Assembly (NCBI GenBank): GCA_029844215.1
Contig: CM056723.1
Span: 92,310,790-92,374,789, forward strand
Direction of reading: 5' to 3'
DNA: 64,000 bases
From: Przewalskia tangutica
Lineage: Eukaryota; Streptophyta; Magnoliopsida; Solanales; Solanaceae
Shown: positions 35,091-46,450 of the stretch, in pieces
Numbering within the stretch: the stretch's first letter is position 1
Layout of the letters: every line of letters begins with the position of its first letter
Program-made: the position numbers and the translations under genes
Notes under the pieces: generated by a model
What the model saw: only the letters and a program-made list of their open reading frames with translations
What the model was told of the DNA's origin: nothing
Database searches by the model: none

Positions 35091-35624
35091 ACTTGGTTTA
35101 TAACCAAAGGGTTTGTTTGATAAGCGTGGAGACTACCATCCTTATCCTAGGGCTGTTGTTCTAACTTGTTACTAGGCTTTTAGTCCTACTCTTTTCTTAT
35201 TCCTTCTACTACTTAATAGTACTCCTATCTTAGTTGTCTACACTAGTTCTTGTTCTTTCTTTACCTAAGTGGTTCTCCTATCCTAGTTGTCAACACTAGT
35301 TCTTGTTCTTAATTACTTAAACAGTTCTTCTATCCTAGTTGTCAACACTATTTCCTATTCTTTTTTAATTACTTAAACAGTTAACATATCCTGTTCATCT
35401 GACACTTTCTCCTACGATCTTCGGCGACATCCAACAGTATTTTCACGCCCTACGCCTACCTCGGCATAAAGTGTGAATAAAGCGGAATACTAAAACAGAT
35501 GCGAAAACAGAATCAAAACTTTAAAATATAAGAAAATAACTCTAGTTTAAAATAAACTTACAATTTTATTCAAAGCATAGAGAGAGAGGGATACAAGATC
35601 AGGCAAGGAAAGAGAGAGAGGGGG
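35091..35624 (-). other. Pararetrovirus pregenomic RNA leader
   Basis: The region downstream (minus strand) of the TATA-like box, without a long frame. It begins with CT-rich sequence and carries AATAAA at 35565-35570, about 65 bases past the predicted start site; caulimovirids place the polyadenylation signal here, bypassed on first passage. The 53-bp repeats lie further on. Confidence 0.6.
35221..35382 (-). repeat. About 53-bp tandem repeats in viral leader
   Basis: Three units at about 35221-35274, 35275-35326 and 35327-35382 share CTATC(C/T)TAGTTGTC and ACACTA plus-strand words and (second and third) AATTACTTAAACAGTT. They sit in the 5' leader of the pregenomic RNA. Confidence 0.8.
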
Positions 35625-36010
35625 ATATTTCCGACGCCTTCTATGTTTACAAACGAGAGCCTTAAATAGGCCTCGAATAAACTATTCGCCCTAACACGTG
35701 ACGGTTCGCTTAAAACAAATGGACGCTAAGATTATATGACCTTTACTTTTTCGAAGCGGCAAACGCCTTCTTCGCTTGAAAGTCCTTTGTCTTGTTCTCG
35801 CTTTATGTCATCTTTGGCTCTTTCTTTTCAAGAGGCAAATGTCGCCGCTTTATGGGTTTTGTCCTTTGCTTTTTCGGTGGCAAATGTCACCATTCGCTTT
35901 ACTTTCGACTCTTGCTTTTCCGGCGGGCGTGTCGCCGCTTTATCCGCGGCAAGTGTCCTTTGCTTTTCTCGAAGCGGCAAGTTGTCACCATCCCGCTTTA
36001 TGTCCTTTTC
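35625..36010 (-). promoter_or_regulatory. Pararetrovirus promoter region, distal copy
   Basis: Minus-strand TATA-like CTATTTAAG at 35661-35669, start site predicted near 35630. Upstream, 35830-36010 carries GATAAAGCGGCGACA-like and CTTGCC words as in the proximal copy. Activity cannot be judged from sequence. Confidence 0.65.
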
Positions 36011-37170
36011 TCGGAAGCGGACTCGCCATTATTTGCCGAGGCACGATTCGCGCAGGCTTGTGCAATTCTGGGAATGAGCATGCCGCCATTATCTGCTTCA
36101 TCGTGGTTGATTCCACTTCTTCTTCATCCTCTAATCTCGCCAGAGCTTCTATGCCTTCCTTCGCTTCGATTTAGAACGCGAGGTTTCTCCCGATAAGACG
36201 GACTTCTTCTTTCCGGTTTTACTTTAAGTTCTTCCTCGGGTTTTGGGCTCCATCCTTTAATTCATGGTCTTGCTTAAATAACGGATCCTCGCTTATCTCC
36301 TCGATGTCAAATGACCAATTAATGATATACTAAATTCTTTTATTAAAAAGAACTGCATAACTTAATATGTTCCGTAAAGTAGAGATCTGTTGTTCCTCTT
36401 GGAAACTCTTATATTTATCCCGAAGCTCAAGCTACCACCAGAATTTCTCCAAAGATGCTCCACCATTCGTAGAACCATCCGGGAATAACTTTCTCTTTAA
36501 TCCCTTCTCGCATATTTGATGAACCAAGCGCGGGTATTTGGCCTAACATACGTAAAGTTGAACCACGATCCTTATAATCATACCAATTATAGGCTCATGT
36601 CCATGAGTCCCGGATAATGGTATCCGGGTTTGTAGTGATCTACATACCAATTAAACGGACTTAAAATCTTTTAACGGTAAACTTGGAATACTCAATTCCG
36701 CCTGCTTTATCAAAATACTGTGTTCGACTTCTACGAGCTCAGATCAACTAAAATAAACTCATAGTACTTCCTAGTTTTTAGGAGTCTCGAGTATCCACAT
36801 ACCGTGGTCTCAGATAACAGGTTTTAGCAAATCTTGCACTTCAAAATTTTCATACTGCTTGTCCAAAGGCCATTATCGCAAGTGTCCGTATGAATAAATT
36901 CCCATTTCTCGGATAGGGCCGCATCTCTTTCTAGAGGCCCTACCGTTTAATCGCTTCGAGTATGATTCCGGGAACCATCCTCAGAATCGTCTCGCTCGCA
37001 GATCGTGTAGCCTTTGAACTACTGAATCGTTTCTTTCCTTTTTATGAGATCGTATAATCGGAGATCTCCCAATATCAGGAACTTATTTTGTCCATCGGGT
37101 TTACGAAGAATTGGTCCCGCAGCTTTTTCTCGCAAAAGGTCGTTTCATTTTCTCTTCTAATTTATTCTCA
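36011..37170 (-). pseudogene. Pararetrovirus segment downstream of RNase H, unassigned
   Basis: Minus-strand segment between RNase H and the promoter. Readable pieces are YYEFILVDLSS-like near 36740-36780 and a tryptophan-rich VIPGWFYEWWSIFG at about 36460-36510, followed by an acidic stretch near 36130. This is where some genera carry a translation transactivator ORF, but I cannot assign it. Confidence 0.45.
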
Positions 37171-38729
37171 AAGCGTGGTCTCATCGCGTAAGCTCGGGAG
37201 CTCGGTCTCATTATTTCCCCGCAAAATTCTCTCGTTAGGAAATCGCAGAGAGTTTTCTCCTTTATAAAATCAATTTTAAAATCAAATCGATAATAAGGCT
37301 TGCCATCGGCAAAAATCTGCTTGGAAACCAAATTTTTAACATCTTTTGCAAATGTCTTTGGTCGCTATAGCCGACTTTAATAAAAATTCTTTGTTTACCA
37401 AATCATCTTGAAACTTTGTAATACATAAGACTATAGACAAAATTTCTTTTTAATCAGGTTATAGTTTTTTCAGCTTGGTTCCAGCTTTAAGTAAATCTTA
37501 CTAATCGCTCAATCCGATCAAGAGGAATTCTTTGTTTAAGGATACCCCGTAACCTATGCTCAAGACGGCTTACTATCATAAAGGCTTCGATTGTGATGAT
37601 GCCTAAACATAAGCTTCGACAATTTCTTTTATCTGTATGATACTCTAGTCTGTTCTTCCACTCAAGTGGATCGATTTTTCTTTAGCCTTTTATATAAGGG
37701 TTCACAAATCGTTTAACTCTCGATAAAATCGCAACATAATTAAGACTTCAAGAATCTTCAGAATGAGTTTTATCCTAATTTCATCGGGAATTTGGCAGAG
37801 AACTCTATGGCTCGCAAATCGGGTTTATAGGTTCCTTGGTAGAGATCATGCCCTAAGAACCTAATGGCCGCTTTGAAACAGCTTTTATCTTCGCACTTAT
37901 CGCTAGACCATCAGATTTAACTTGGGTAAAAGTGCTTAAACGCTTAAAACGCCGTTTCTATGTTATCCGAGAATACTAGAACATCGCCTATGTATACAAT
38001 CATGTATTGACTGTAGTGGTCAATATGTTATTCATGATGTTCAAATTCGAAGGGGCATTCTCGAGCCCGAACGCATTACATTCCATTCATATTGTCCAAA
38101 GGACATTAAAAGATGTTTTATACTTATCTTTTCATCGACTGAATTTGCCGCATCCCGACTTCATGCCGAACTTGTCAGAAATATTAGCATTATAAGTTCT
38201 TTTAATAAATCTCTTTATTAGGAATCGTACCTAATCCATTTTAACGCCCGTTAAGAGGTTTATAATTGATGACGAGTCTGGGACTCCCCTTTCTTTCTCG
38301 CCGCTTTTGTTAACGTAGAAAGTCGAACAACTCCATCGTGATTTAGAATGCCTAATGATTCCTTTTCAAGTAAATCATTGACTTCCTTTACAAAGGTTCC
38401 ACGAGCTCATGGCTCATCCGATCGGTCCGCTTTTGTGGGAATGTTCTTCTCACTAAAGTCATCCGGTACGGCATCTACAAGATGCTTCTTTCTTTCCGTA
38501 AAGCACTCGTAGTTCTCAACATATTTCTTTTCCATAGAATCTAATAACTTCTTTACTTTAGTAATCACCTCCGGGTTTTTAAATTAGATTCTATCCTTTT
38601 ATTTTAACATCTTCTTTAGGTAGTTAACTGATCGTTAATAAATCGTATTTTAAAGATTGTTTTCTGTTTAATATGATTACTGTGACCAGTAGTTAAAGGA
38701 CTTACGTATGGGAACACAAGGTTTCTTCC
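37171..38729 (-). pseudogene. Pararetrovirus reverse transcriptase-RNase H, decayed
   Basis: The polymerase copies pregenomic RNA into DNA. Minus-strand motifs in order: VINYKPLN at about 38249-38272, NAFGLENAPS at about 38050-38080, and the catalytic box as YIGDVLVFS at 37968-37994, with glycine in place of the first catalytic aspartate. RNase H pieces follow at about 37170-37500 (WNQAEK-like, QDDLVNKEF-like, and LCDFLTREF at about 37200-37260). Many stops and frame changes occur. The N-terminal side ends at 38729, where the LTR of element A begins, so the polymerase is truncated. Confidence 0.8.
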
Positions 38730-39409
38730 TGTCACGACCCGAACCGGGGCCCGTGACTGGTGCCTTACCCCGGGCACCCTCGTGATACAACATCAAAGAG
38801 AATCAGCAGAAATAAAAACATAAACATGAAATAAGAGATATGATAAATAAACAAAGCAACCAAAATAAATGGCTTCAGATATATTCATAAAACCCAACAG
38901 CTTATCCTTTTACTAACTCGCCACAATAAAGATTACATGCACTTCTAAGAAGTGATAATAACTATGACGGACAGGCCCCGCCATACTTCGAATGTACAAG
39001 AACCTACTGCACTGTGGTAACATACCAAAAGATAAGCCTCCGAGAAACGGCTTCCTAATACGCTGAATCGTGATCCTATGAGCGAGGATTCACAACCGAT
39101 GTATTTCTACCGCGCATGAACGCAGCCCTCAAGGAGGTCGCGACAACAGTACCAAGTATGTGAAACAAAAATATCAGAATGAAATCGTAATACTATATAA
39201 AATAGAGACATGATGATAACCAAACTACACCATAACATAAAAGGCCATGTCAAGTCGTGGACTCACGCCTCAAAGTCATCCTCACGCCCGTGAACTCCTT
39301 CCTCACCGCCGCAGCCTAGGTACAAACCATGTGATACGATAACATGTCTCACCTCATCTCATGGACCCAAAGATAGAAACGTGGAATACATTCTCCTGCT
39401 CATCTCTAC

Positions 39410-39595
39410 GAACTCTAGAATGGATGGAATATATTCCTGGCCCATCCTACGGATGCGTAGTCGAGTGAATACATTCCTGCTCATCCTACGAACGCGTAGT
39501 CGAGTGAAATACATTCCTGCTCATCCTACGAACGCGGTAGTCGAGTGAAATACATTCCCTGCTCATCCTACGAACCTAGTCGAGTAAAATACAAG
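39410..39595 (-). repeat. About 41-bp tandem array in element A 3' LTR
   Basis: Units with GAGTGAAATACATTCC, TGCTCATCCTACGAACG and GTAGTC, about four to five copies. The same array occurs in the 5' LTR at 45175-45360. Confidence 0.85.
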
Positions 39596-40234
39596 ATTTG
39601 CACAACAAGGCTATCACACGCAAACATAGGCAAGTTACACACAACTTAAGGTACTATCATTTTACGCCAAAATCCTGCTTCGAATTCTAAAGTATTACAT
39701 ACATTAACTCTTTTAAAAGATACGCTTTCTTTCACAAAAGTCACACAATGTTCATAGTATAAAATAGAGTGACTATCTTTTAAGTAAACTAAAACACTTC
39801 CTTGTAAAATCAAGTAACACATTATTTTCCAAACGCTCAAGTTTGCCTAATTTCAAATGCTCAAGTTTCTCATTTTCAAAGGTTTCAGAGTTCATAGTTT
39901 TAATCACTTAAGAATATAATTCTCCTTTAAAACAAATTTGAGAAACATATGCCTTATGTGTAGTAGTTGTTCTTGCTTATTACAATCTTATAAAAGCAAT
40001 CATGATCTAGAAATGTAATATCATTTTGTCTCATCTTAGCTTCTACGCAGATGGAGGTTTCTACTGGTTTTAATAACAATTAGTCAATACATTTCCTTTA
40101 TTAACGCCGCAATGGTTTGTTCGATACTTAATCTCATTTCCAAATCAAGAAACATTATTCTTTAAAACCAACTACTCATTACTCGCGAATGAGGTTTTTA
40201 CAACATTTTAACAAAATTCATAACAAGTCAAACT

Positions 40235-40430
40235 AAGTCAAGTCTCTTATCTTTCAAGATCAAGTCTCTTAACTTTCAAAATCAAGTCGTATAAGTCAAG
40301 TCTCTTATCTTTCAAGATCAAGTCTCTTAACTTTCAAAATCAAGTCGTATAAGTCAAGTCTCTTATCTTTCAAGATCAAGTCTCTTAACTTTCAAAATCA
40401 AGTCGTATAAGTCAAGTCTCTTATCTTTCT
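40235..40430 (-). repeat. 58-bp tandem array in element A 3' LTR
   Basis: Three complete units plus a partial one, beginning AAGTCAAGTCTCTTATC at 40235, 40293, 40351 and 40409. The units are nearly identical. Confidence 0.9.
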
Positions 40431-42361
40431 ACAATCAATAAACCATTCTTTTACCACATAAAGTCGTTATAACTAACTTCCCATAAAGCTATTATAACAC
40501 CCTATGTTTTAAACCAACCAAATCACTTAGCACACGACGCTCACCGCATCACATAGTTCACAACAATCATGCTAGAAAAGATAGGAAGAGGTTCACATAC
40601 CTCGCGACGATTATCGATAAATAGCAAAACGCCCAAGTACTTCAACCCGCTGGCTACTTCTTAAGCCAAGTAGATCACGCCACACGTAGTACTCCACTCC
40701 TAAAATGGTCATAGTACTTCTATCAAACCTTTCTACCATCAAGACTTATACCAATAAAAACCCTCTAATTCTACTAAAATTCGGCAAAGACTTCCGCTTT
40801 TACTCACTTTTCCATCTTTCCAAGGCCTAACAACTGTAATATATATACCATATATATATATATATATATAAGGCGTAATAATTAAACAACATAAAGAAGG
40901 GATTACACGCCCAAACTGAACGCGTTTACTATCACGCCCATAATAACAACAAGTAAAAGATGGGATTACGCGCCAAACGGTAACGCGTTTACTATCACGC
41001 CTTCAAAACAATACAATAATTAAAAGTGCGGATCACACGCCTAAACTAACGCGATTGAACAATCTTCCTTAATGTAAATGTAAATACACCCAAAGTAAAT
41101 ACAAATTAAAGTAACATCGCCCAAAGTAAATACCCAAAGTAAATATCCAAAGTAAATACAGTCCAAAGTAAATACACTCCTTAAGTTGGGGTCCTTGGCC
41201 AACTTTGTCCATTTTACTTATCCAATTACTTCATTAGTCATCCAACTTATATTCCATCTTAATATAAGTTATAGTTACTTTGTTAATTACTTCTTCACAA
41301 GTAAGATACGCTTACCATTTTAATGGCAAACGATCAACTTTTCTTTTAACAAGTTAACAAGATCCAACTTTTTCAAACTTTACTCCATATTTTATATACT
41401 CCATAATATACTTATAATATATGTATAATGACCAATTCACAAAGAGTTTAAGGTTTACTACCTCAAATAGCCCAAAATTATCCAAGAACTTAATGCTCCA
41501 AGCAAGTCTTAGCTCCAAATCTTTCCGCTCCAATCCGCTACAAGCAACCCATAGAAGCTCCTAACCAACTTCTCTTCAAGAACTAACTCCAAAAAGTGAA
41601 GAACACTTGTGGTTTCCAACTAGTAAGTTTCGCCAAGGCATGAACAATAGGTTGTGGTGTGAAATCTTTTCCAACTCTTGGTACACAATCTTCCTAACAC
41701 CTAGGGAAGAACACTTGAGAGTTTAAGAATTGTTGGACAAATTTAGGTCAAGAAATGGGCTAAAAACGAGAGCAAGGTCATGGAGAATGAGGGAATTTCT
41801 TGTCTCAAATGGTTAACAGGGAAGTTTTCATCAACTAAGCGGCATATATGTGACAACCAAGGGCTGTGATGAAGGCAAGTGTGTGGTTGAGATTGGGGAC
41901 AAGTGTGTGGGTCCCACAAGCCACTTGTCCACACAAAATATCTAGCAAGACTTGGCCACTTGTCCACACAAATATCTAGCAAGACAAGTGCCACTATTCG
42001 CCACTGTTAGCAAATTTCGCCACGAGGCCACCTAGGGGTGACACGTGTAGCCTCCTACTGGCCCAAAATATTTCATCTTCCGAAATATCCATAAAGGCAA
42101 AAATCTCAAACAAAGCTGGCCCTACAAAATCAGAATTTCTCCCGTGGCCCCACGTGACCAATTCCAAAATAAAATTCCATAATTCTAATATAATTCAAGA
42201 AGCCTAAATACCAAACTGGGAATCCAATTCCATCAACTAACCTTTTTCCTTCACAAAACCCTAAACTTTTCCGCGAAAAATCACATCTTTCTTTCTTTCC
42301 AAAATTTCTCAGATTCTCGCACGCACATCCTCACCTATATACTCGAACTACTGGTATAACA

Positions 42362-42370
42362 TTCTTCCTT
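42362..42370 (-). other. Element A polypurine tract
   Basis: Minus-strand AAGGAAGAA directly before the LTR start, shorter than in D and element 1. Confidence 0.7.
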
Positions 42371-43115
42371 AGAAACATTCGTCCCAATGTTCCTTCTAAG
42401 TCTCCAAACGATTTGCGCTTGCAGATAGTCTTCACTACTATACTTACAAACCGATCACGCCACCAACGGCCGAATATAACACGTGGCGCAAACTCAAATC
42501 CAAGCCAACGAGGAATCATTTCTAATCTCACAACAGCCTCCCACTAGCTTCAATTTACTCTAAGGCCATTCCCGCCTTCACGATCCGATTTTGGTCGAAC
42601 GATCTACGAACCCGCACGATGGTTACCTAAACTCGGCCTAGCACCTCGCGATTCTACCACCGCTGACCACTCGAACCGACTTAACCCCAAACCGGCTGCG
42701 GGTCGACACACAACCTTGCCTCAACCCACCCATTTGTCACGCCAAACTCTTGTTCCCGATCCGAACAATCTCACTAATCAAGTTACGCAAACCCAGGTCT
42801 TCTTATCATAACTATCCTTATATAATTCACACCACTCGTGGACTTATCACACAAATTTTTTTTTACCCTCAGATACTATGCACTGACAAAGGTCAATCGT
42901 GAACAAATCTTTACTCAAGACTACTCAGATCTAAGGTCTCCACTTATAATATTCTAAGGTTCACACCTTCCACGACTCCCAAACTTGCCTCTTCAACTAG
43001 TCATGTTCTCTAAGTTATACTTAACACAATGCTATCTGTACATAGCACACAATAATAAGATCATCATATCGCGCAAACAAAACTCTGTAGAGGGTTAAGG
43101 ATATACCGCATCTAC
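42371..43115 (-). other. Element A post-gag conserved block
   Basis: Between gag and the 3' LTR with no pol motif. Aligns with element 2 and element B; the anchor lies at 42605-42660 (minus GCGAGGTGCTAGGCC, then GAGTTTAGGTAACCATCG). A minus-strand frame at 42531-42331 crosses into the LTR and is not shared, so I do not call it a gene. Confidence 0.65.
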
Positions 43116-44321
43116 CGCTTCACTCTAATCATAGCCCACTACAGGCGCATACCGTAGGCGCGGCTTAACCCGCCATCGATCCTAGTCGCCACGCCACGGC
43201 ATTCTCCTATAAGAACATTCTCTCGCCACATGGCTCTCGACGGCCGCAGTGAAACAAGCACCGCAAAGAAAGACGACATTCCCGACGACGCCGCCACATC
43301 GCGTACACCGAGGGGACATTAATCTCGCAAGAACTCACGATATTCGCAACTGTAAGCCCGAGCCCGACTAGCCCCCGAATACCTCAACGCCCCAAGATCG
43401 CGGAGGACCACTCAGACCGGGCGAAGGTGCATAACTAGCTCGCCACGAGGCGGTCCGCTCGCAAGTTACCAGCGACCTCATTGCTCGCCTTCTTCGCGAT
43501 CCCGGCCATTCCGCCGACCTCTCCGCGTTCACATCCAAGTGCATGAGCTCGCATGGAAATGTCCATGCCCTACCAAGAGCTACACCAACAAGCTCGCCAA
43601 GTAATCATCGAGCCCTGACGTAGCGTGCACTCGCTTTCCATATCGGCCACTAAGGCGGGACATACCGAGCCAACGAAATAAACTCCACGCCAGACTTCCC
43701 TAACCGTGACGCCTTGGCCTCCGCTTTAACGCTAAAAATTGTTGCCCGAGCCCTCTCATCCGCGAGGCAAGAAATGTGCAAGAAATGCCTCGAACTCGCC
43801 TAAAATCGCTGGGAGCGCATGTTCCTCGACAAGCTTCCCATGAATCAAAACTACCGATCGGCAAAGATCACGCACTGATGCGAACTCAATACCACCGACT
43901 ACCTCGAGACTCGATCACTCACGATCCAGAGCTGCTTGATAAACTCTCGAGGGTCATCTCAACTCGATCCATAGAACGCGCGGCTACAACTTAGAAAGTC
44001 CCGTAGTCTCAAATCGCTCGCCGGGGTGAACTACGGTGCTACTGGATCTGAACCGCCAGATCCAAATTTCTCTCATATTCGCCACGACTCGCCGCAGAAT
44101 CGCCATCTCTCGTACTTATCTCATCCGCCCAGCCGGGACCGAGGCTGTGTATTGTAGTCTCGCAGCCACCGCCGCGCCAAACTCGCTGGCCGAGGCGCCG
44201 CAAAACTCGCCTGGGAAGCACTATTCGTGTAACGATCGCCTCTCGCCTGTGTAACCCACCGTGTTTACTCAGCCTCGCCGCTTTGCCCTTCTCGGGCCCC
44301 GATTGCCTTGCGTGGAGGCAT
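43116..44321 (-). pseudogene. Element A gypsy gag, frameshifted
   Basis: Start ATGCCTCCACGCAAGGC at 44321 on the minus strand, identical to the D gag start. Gag-like content runs to about 43120 and aligns with B (29296-30163) and element 2, but no single frame stays open for long and the zinc knuckle is degraded. No protease or RT follows; the conserved block and the 3' LTR do, so A is a gag-only element flanked by two LTRs. Confidence 0.75.
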
Positions 44322-44507
44322 AATCGCACATAAGAATACGCTGAGGAGTCCAACTTATAACACAACTTCTAAGGCACGATCTCAGAGTGAGAAGAATAGA
44401 AACTAATCCTAAATGTTCCGCACCTCCGATTATAGATGTGGTGCACAACACACCGATAATCAAGACTTTACTGTGACACGGCCTCAGACACTTTCCGAGG
44501 ACTAATC

Positions 44508-44519
44508 GCTCGATACCAC
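44508..44519 (-). other. Element A primer binding site
   Basis: Minus-strand TGGTATCGAGCG, a tRNA-Met type PBS, next to the 5' LTR end at 44523. Confidence 0.8.
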
Positions 44520-44522
44520 TTT

Positions 44523-46450
44523 TGTCACGACCAACCGGCCCGTGATCGTGCCTTACCCCGCACCCTCGTGATACAACATCGAGAGAATCAAAATAAAACA
44601 TAAACATGAAACAAGAGATATGATAAATAAACAAAGCAATCCAAAACACTTCTCAGATATATTCATAAAACTCAACAGCTTATCCTTTTTACTAACTCGC
44701 CACAACAAGATTACATGCACTCTAAGAAGGATAATAACTATGACGGACAGGCCCCGCCATACCCTGAATGTACAAGAACCTGCTGCACTGTGGTAACATA
44801 CCAAAAGATAAGCTTCCGAGAAACGGGCTTCCTAATACGAATCGTGATCTCATGAGCGAGGATTCACAACCGACAGACTTACCATGCAGATTTAACGCAG
44901 CCTCAAGCGAGGTCGATAACAGTACTAAGTATGTGAAATGAAAATATCAGAATGAAATCATAACATTTATATAAAATAGAGACACGATGATAACCAAACT
45001 ACACTTCATAACATAAAAGCCATATGTCAAGTCGTGACTTCACGCCTCAAAGTCATCCTCACGCCCGTGGAACTCCTTCCTCACCGCCAGCCTAGGTACA
45101 AACCACGTGATACGATAACACGCCTCACCATCTCACGGACCCAGATAGAAACGCAGAAATACATTCCCTGCTCATCTCACGAACTTGAATGGATGGAATA
45201 CATTCTGGCCCATCCTACGGATGCGGTAATGAGTGAAATACATTCCTGCTCATCCTACTAACGCGTAGTGAGTGAAATACATTCCCGATTCATCCTACGA
45301 ACGCGTAGTCGAGTGAAATACATTCCTGCTCATCCTACGAACCTAGTCGAGTAAAATACAAGATTTGCACAACAAGGCTATCACACGCAAACATAGGCAA
45401 GTTACACACAACTTAAGGTACTATCATTTTATGCCAAAATCCTTGCCTCAATTCTAAAGTATTACATACATTAACTCTTTTAAAAGATACGCTTTTTCAC
45501 AAAGTCACACAATGTTCATAGTATAAAATAGAGTGACTATCTTTAAGTAAACCAAAACACTTCCCTTGTAAAATCAAGTAACACATTATTTTCCAAACGC
45601 TCAAGTTTGCCTAATTTCAAATGCTCAAGTTTCTCATTTTCAAAGGTTTCAGAGTTCATAGTTTTAATCACTTAAGAATATAATTCTCCTTTAAAACAAA
45701 TTTGAGAAACATATGCCTTATGCATAGTAGTTGTTCTTGTCTATTACAATCTTATAAAAGCAAATGATCTAGAAATGTAATATCATTTTGTCTCATCTTA
45801 GATTCTATGCAGATGGAGGTTTCTACTGGTTTTAATAACAATTAGTCAATACATTTCCTTTATTAACGCCGCAATGGTTTGTTCGATACTTAATCTCATT
45901 TCAAATCAAGAAACATTATTCTTTTAAAACTAACTACTCATTACTCGCGAATGAGGTTTTTACAACATTTTAACAAAATTCATAACAAGTCAAACTAAGT
46001 CAAGTCTCTTATCTTTCAAGATCAAGTCTCTTAACTTTCAAAATCAAGTCGTATAAGTCAAGTCTCTTATCTTTCAAGATCAAGTCTCTTAACTTTCAAA
46101 ATCAAGTCGTATAAGTCAAGTCTCTTATCTTTCAAGATCAAGTCTCTTAACTTTCAAAATCAAGTCGTATAAGTCAAGTCTCTTATCTTTCTACAATCAA
46201 TAAACCATTCTTTTACCTACATAAAGTCGTTATAACTAACTTCCCATAAAGCTATTATAACACCCTATGTTTTAAACCAACCAAATCACTTAGCACACGA
46301 CGTCACCGCACTACATAGTTCACAACAATCATGCTAGAAAAGATATAAGAGGTTCACATACCTCGCGACGATTATCGACAAATAGCAAAACGCCCAAGTA
46401 CTTCAACCCGCTTGGCTACTTCTGCCAAGTAGATCACGCCACACGAGTAC
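44523..46450 (-). repeat. Element A 5' LTR, truncated
   Basis: Begins TGTCACGACC in plus reading and matches 38730-40690. It stops at about 46450 (CACGAGTAC), where another LTR end (TCGTAACGCCC) begins, so LTR C probably inserted here. It carries the same 41-bp (45175-45360) and 58-bp (45996-46190) arrays as its partner. Confidence 0.85.
45996..46190 (-). repeat. 58-bp tandem array in element A 5' LTR
   Basis: Same unit and same number of copies as 40235-40430, so the array was already present when the element inserted. Confidence 0.9.

Larger units (their letters stand above)
30164..38729 (-). mobile_element. Endogenous pararetrovirus (Caulimoviridae-like), two partial copies
   Basis: A minus-strand block of about 8.6 kb with caulimovirid organisation: promoter and leader, coiled-coil-like small ORF, capsid region with zinc knuckle, aspartic protease, and RT-RNase H. 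The promoter region occurs twice (30164-30600 and 35625-36010) in the same orientation about 5.46 kb apart. The distal part (38729 to about 35630) holds RT, RNase H and a downstream segment; the proximal part (35630 to 30164) holds leader through protease, then the promoter again. There is no integrase, as expected for the family. Frames are broken throughout, including at the protease active site and in the RT YxDD box. Solanaceous solendo/petu-type viruses are the nearest groups by organisation; the exact genus is uncertain. Confidence 0.8.
38730..42361 (-). repeat. Element A 3' LTR (about 3.6 kb, minus strand)
   Basis: In plus reading it begins TGTCACGACCCG and ends GGTATAACA, with a polypurine tract beyond. 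The partner LTR at 44523-46450 is very similar. It contains a 41-bp array (39410-39595), a 58-bp array (40235-40430), the twin motif (40458-40500), a donor-like site (40600/40601, minus), a TA microsatellite around 40838-40870 and AAGTAAATA repeats around 41080-41180. Near 41843 a CATATATG occupies the expected TATA position. Confidence 0.9.

Noticed and set aside
35736..36196. Three overlapping plus-strand frames of 113-134 codons
   Set aside because: Same antisense repeat region as at 30279; open in several frames at once, so not evidence for coding.
38730..46450. Tandem arrays in element A as a CRISPR array
   Set aside because: Units are adjacent without unique spacers, lie within plant LTRs and occur equally in both LTRs.
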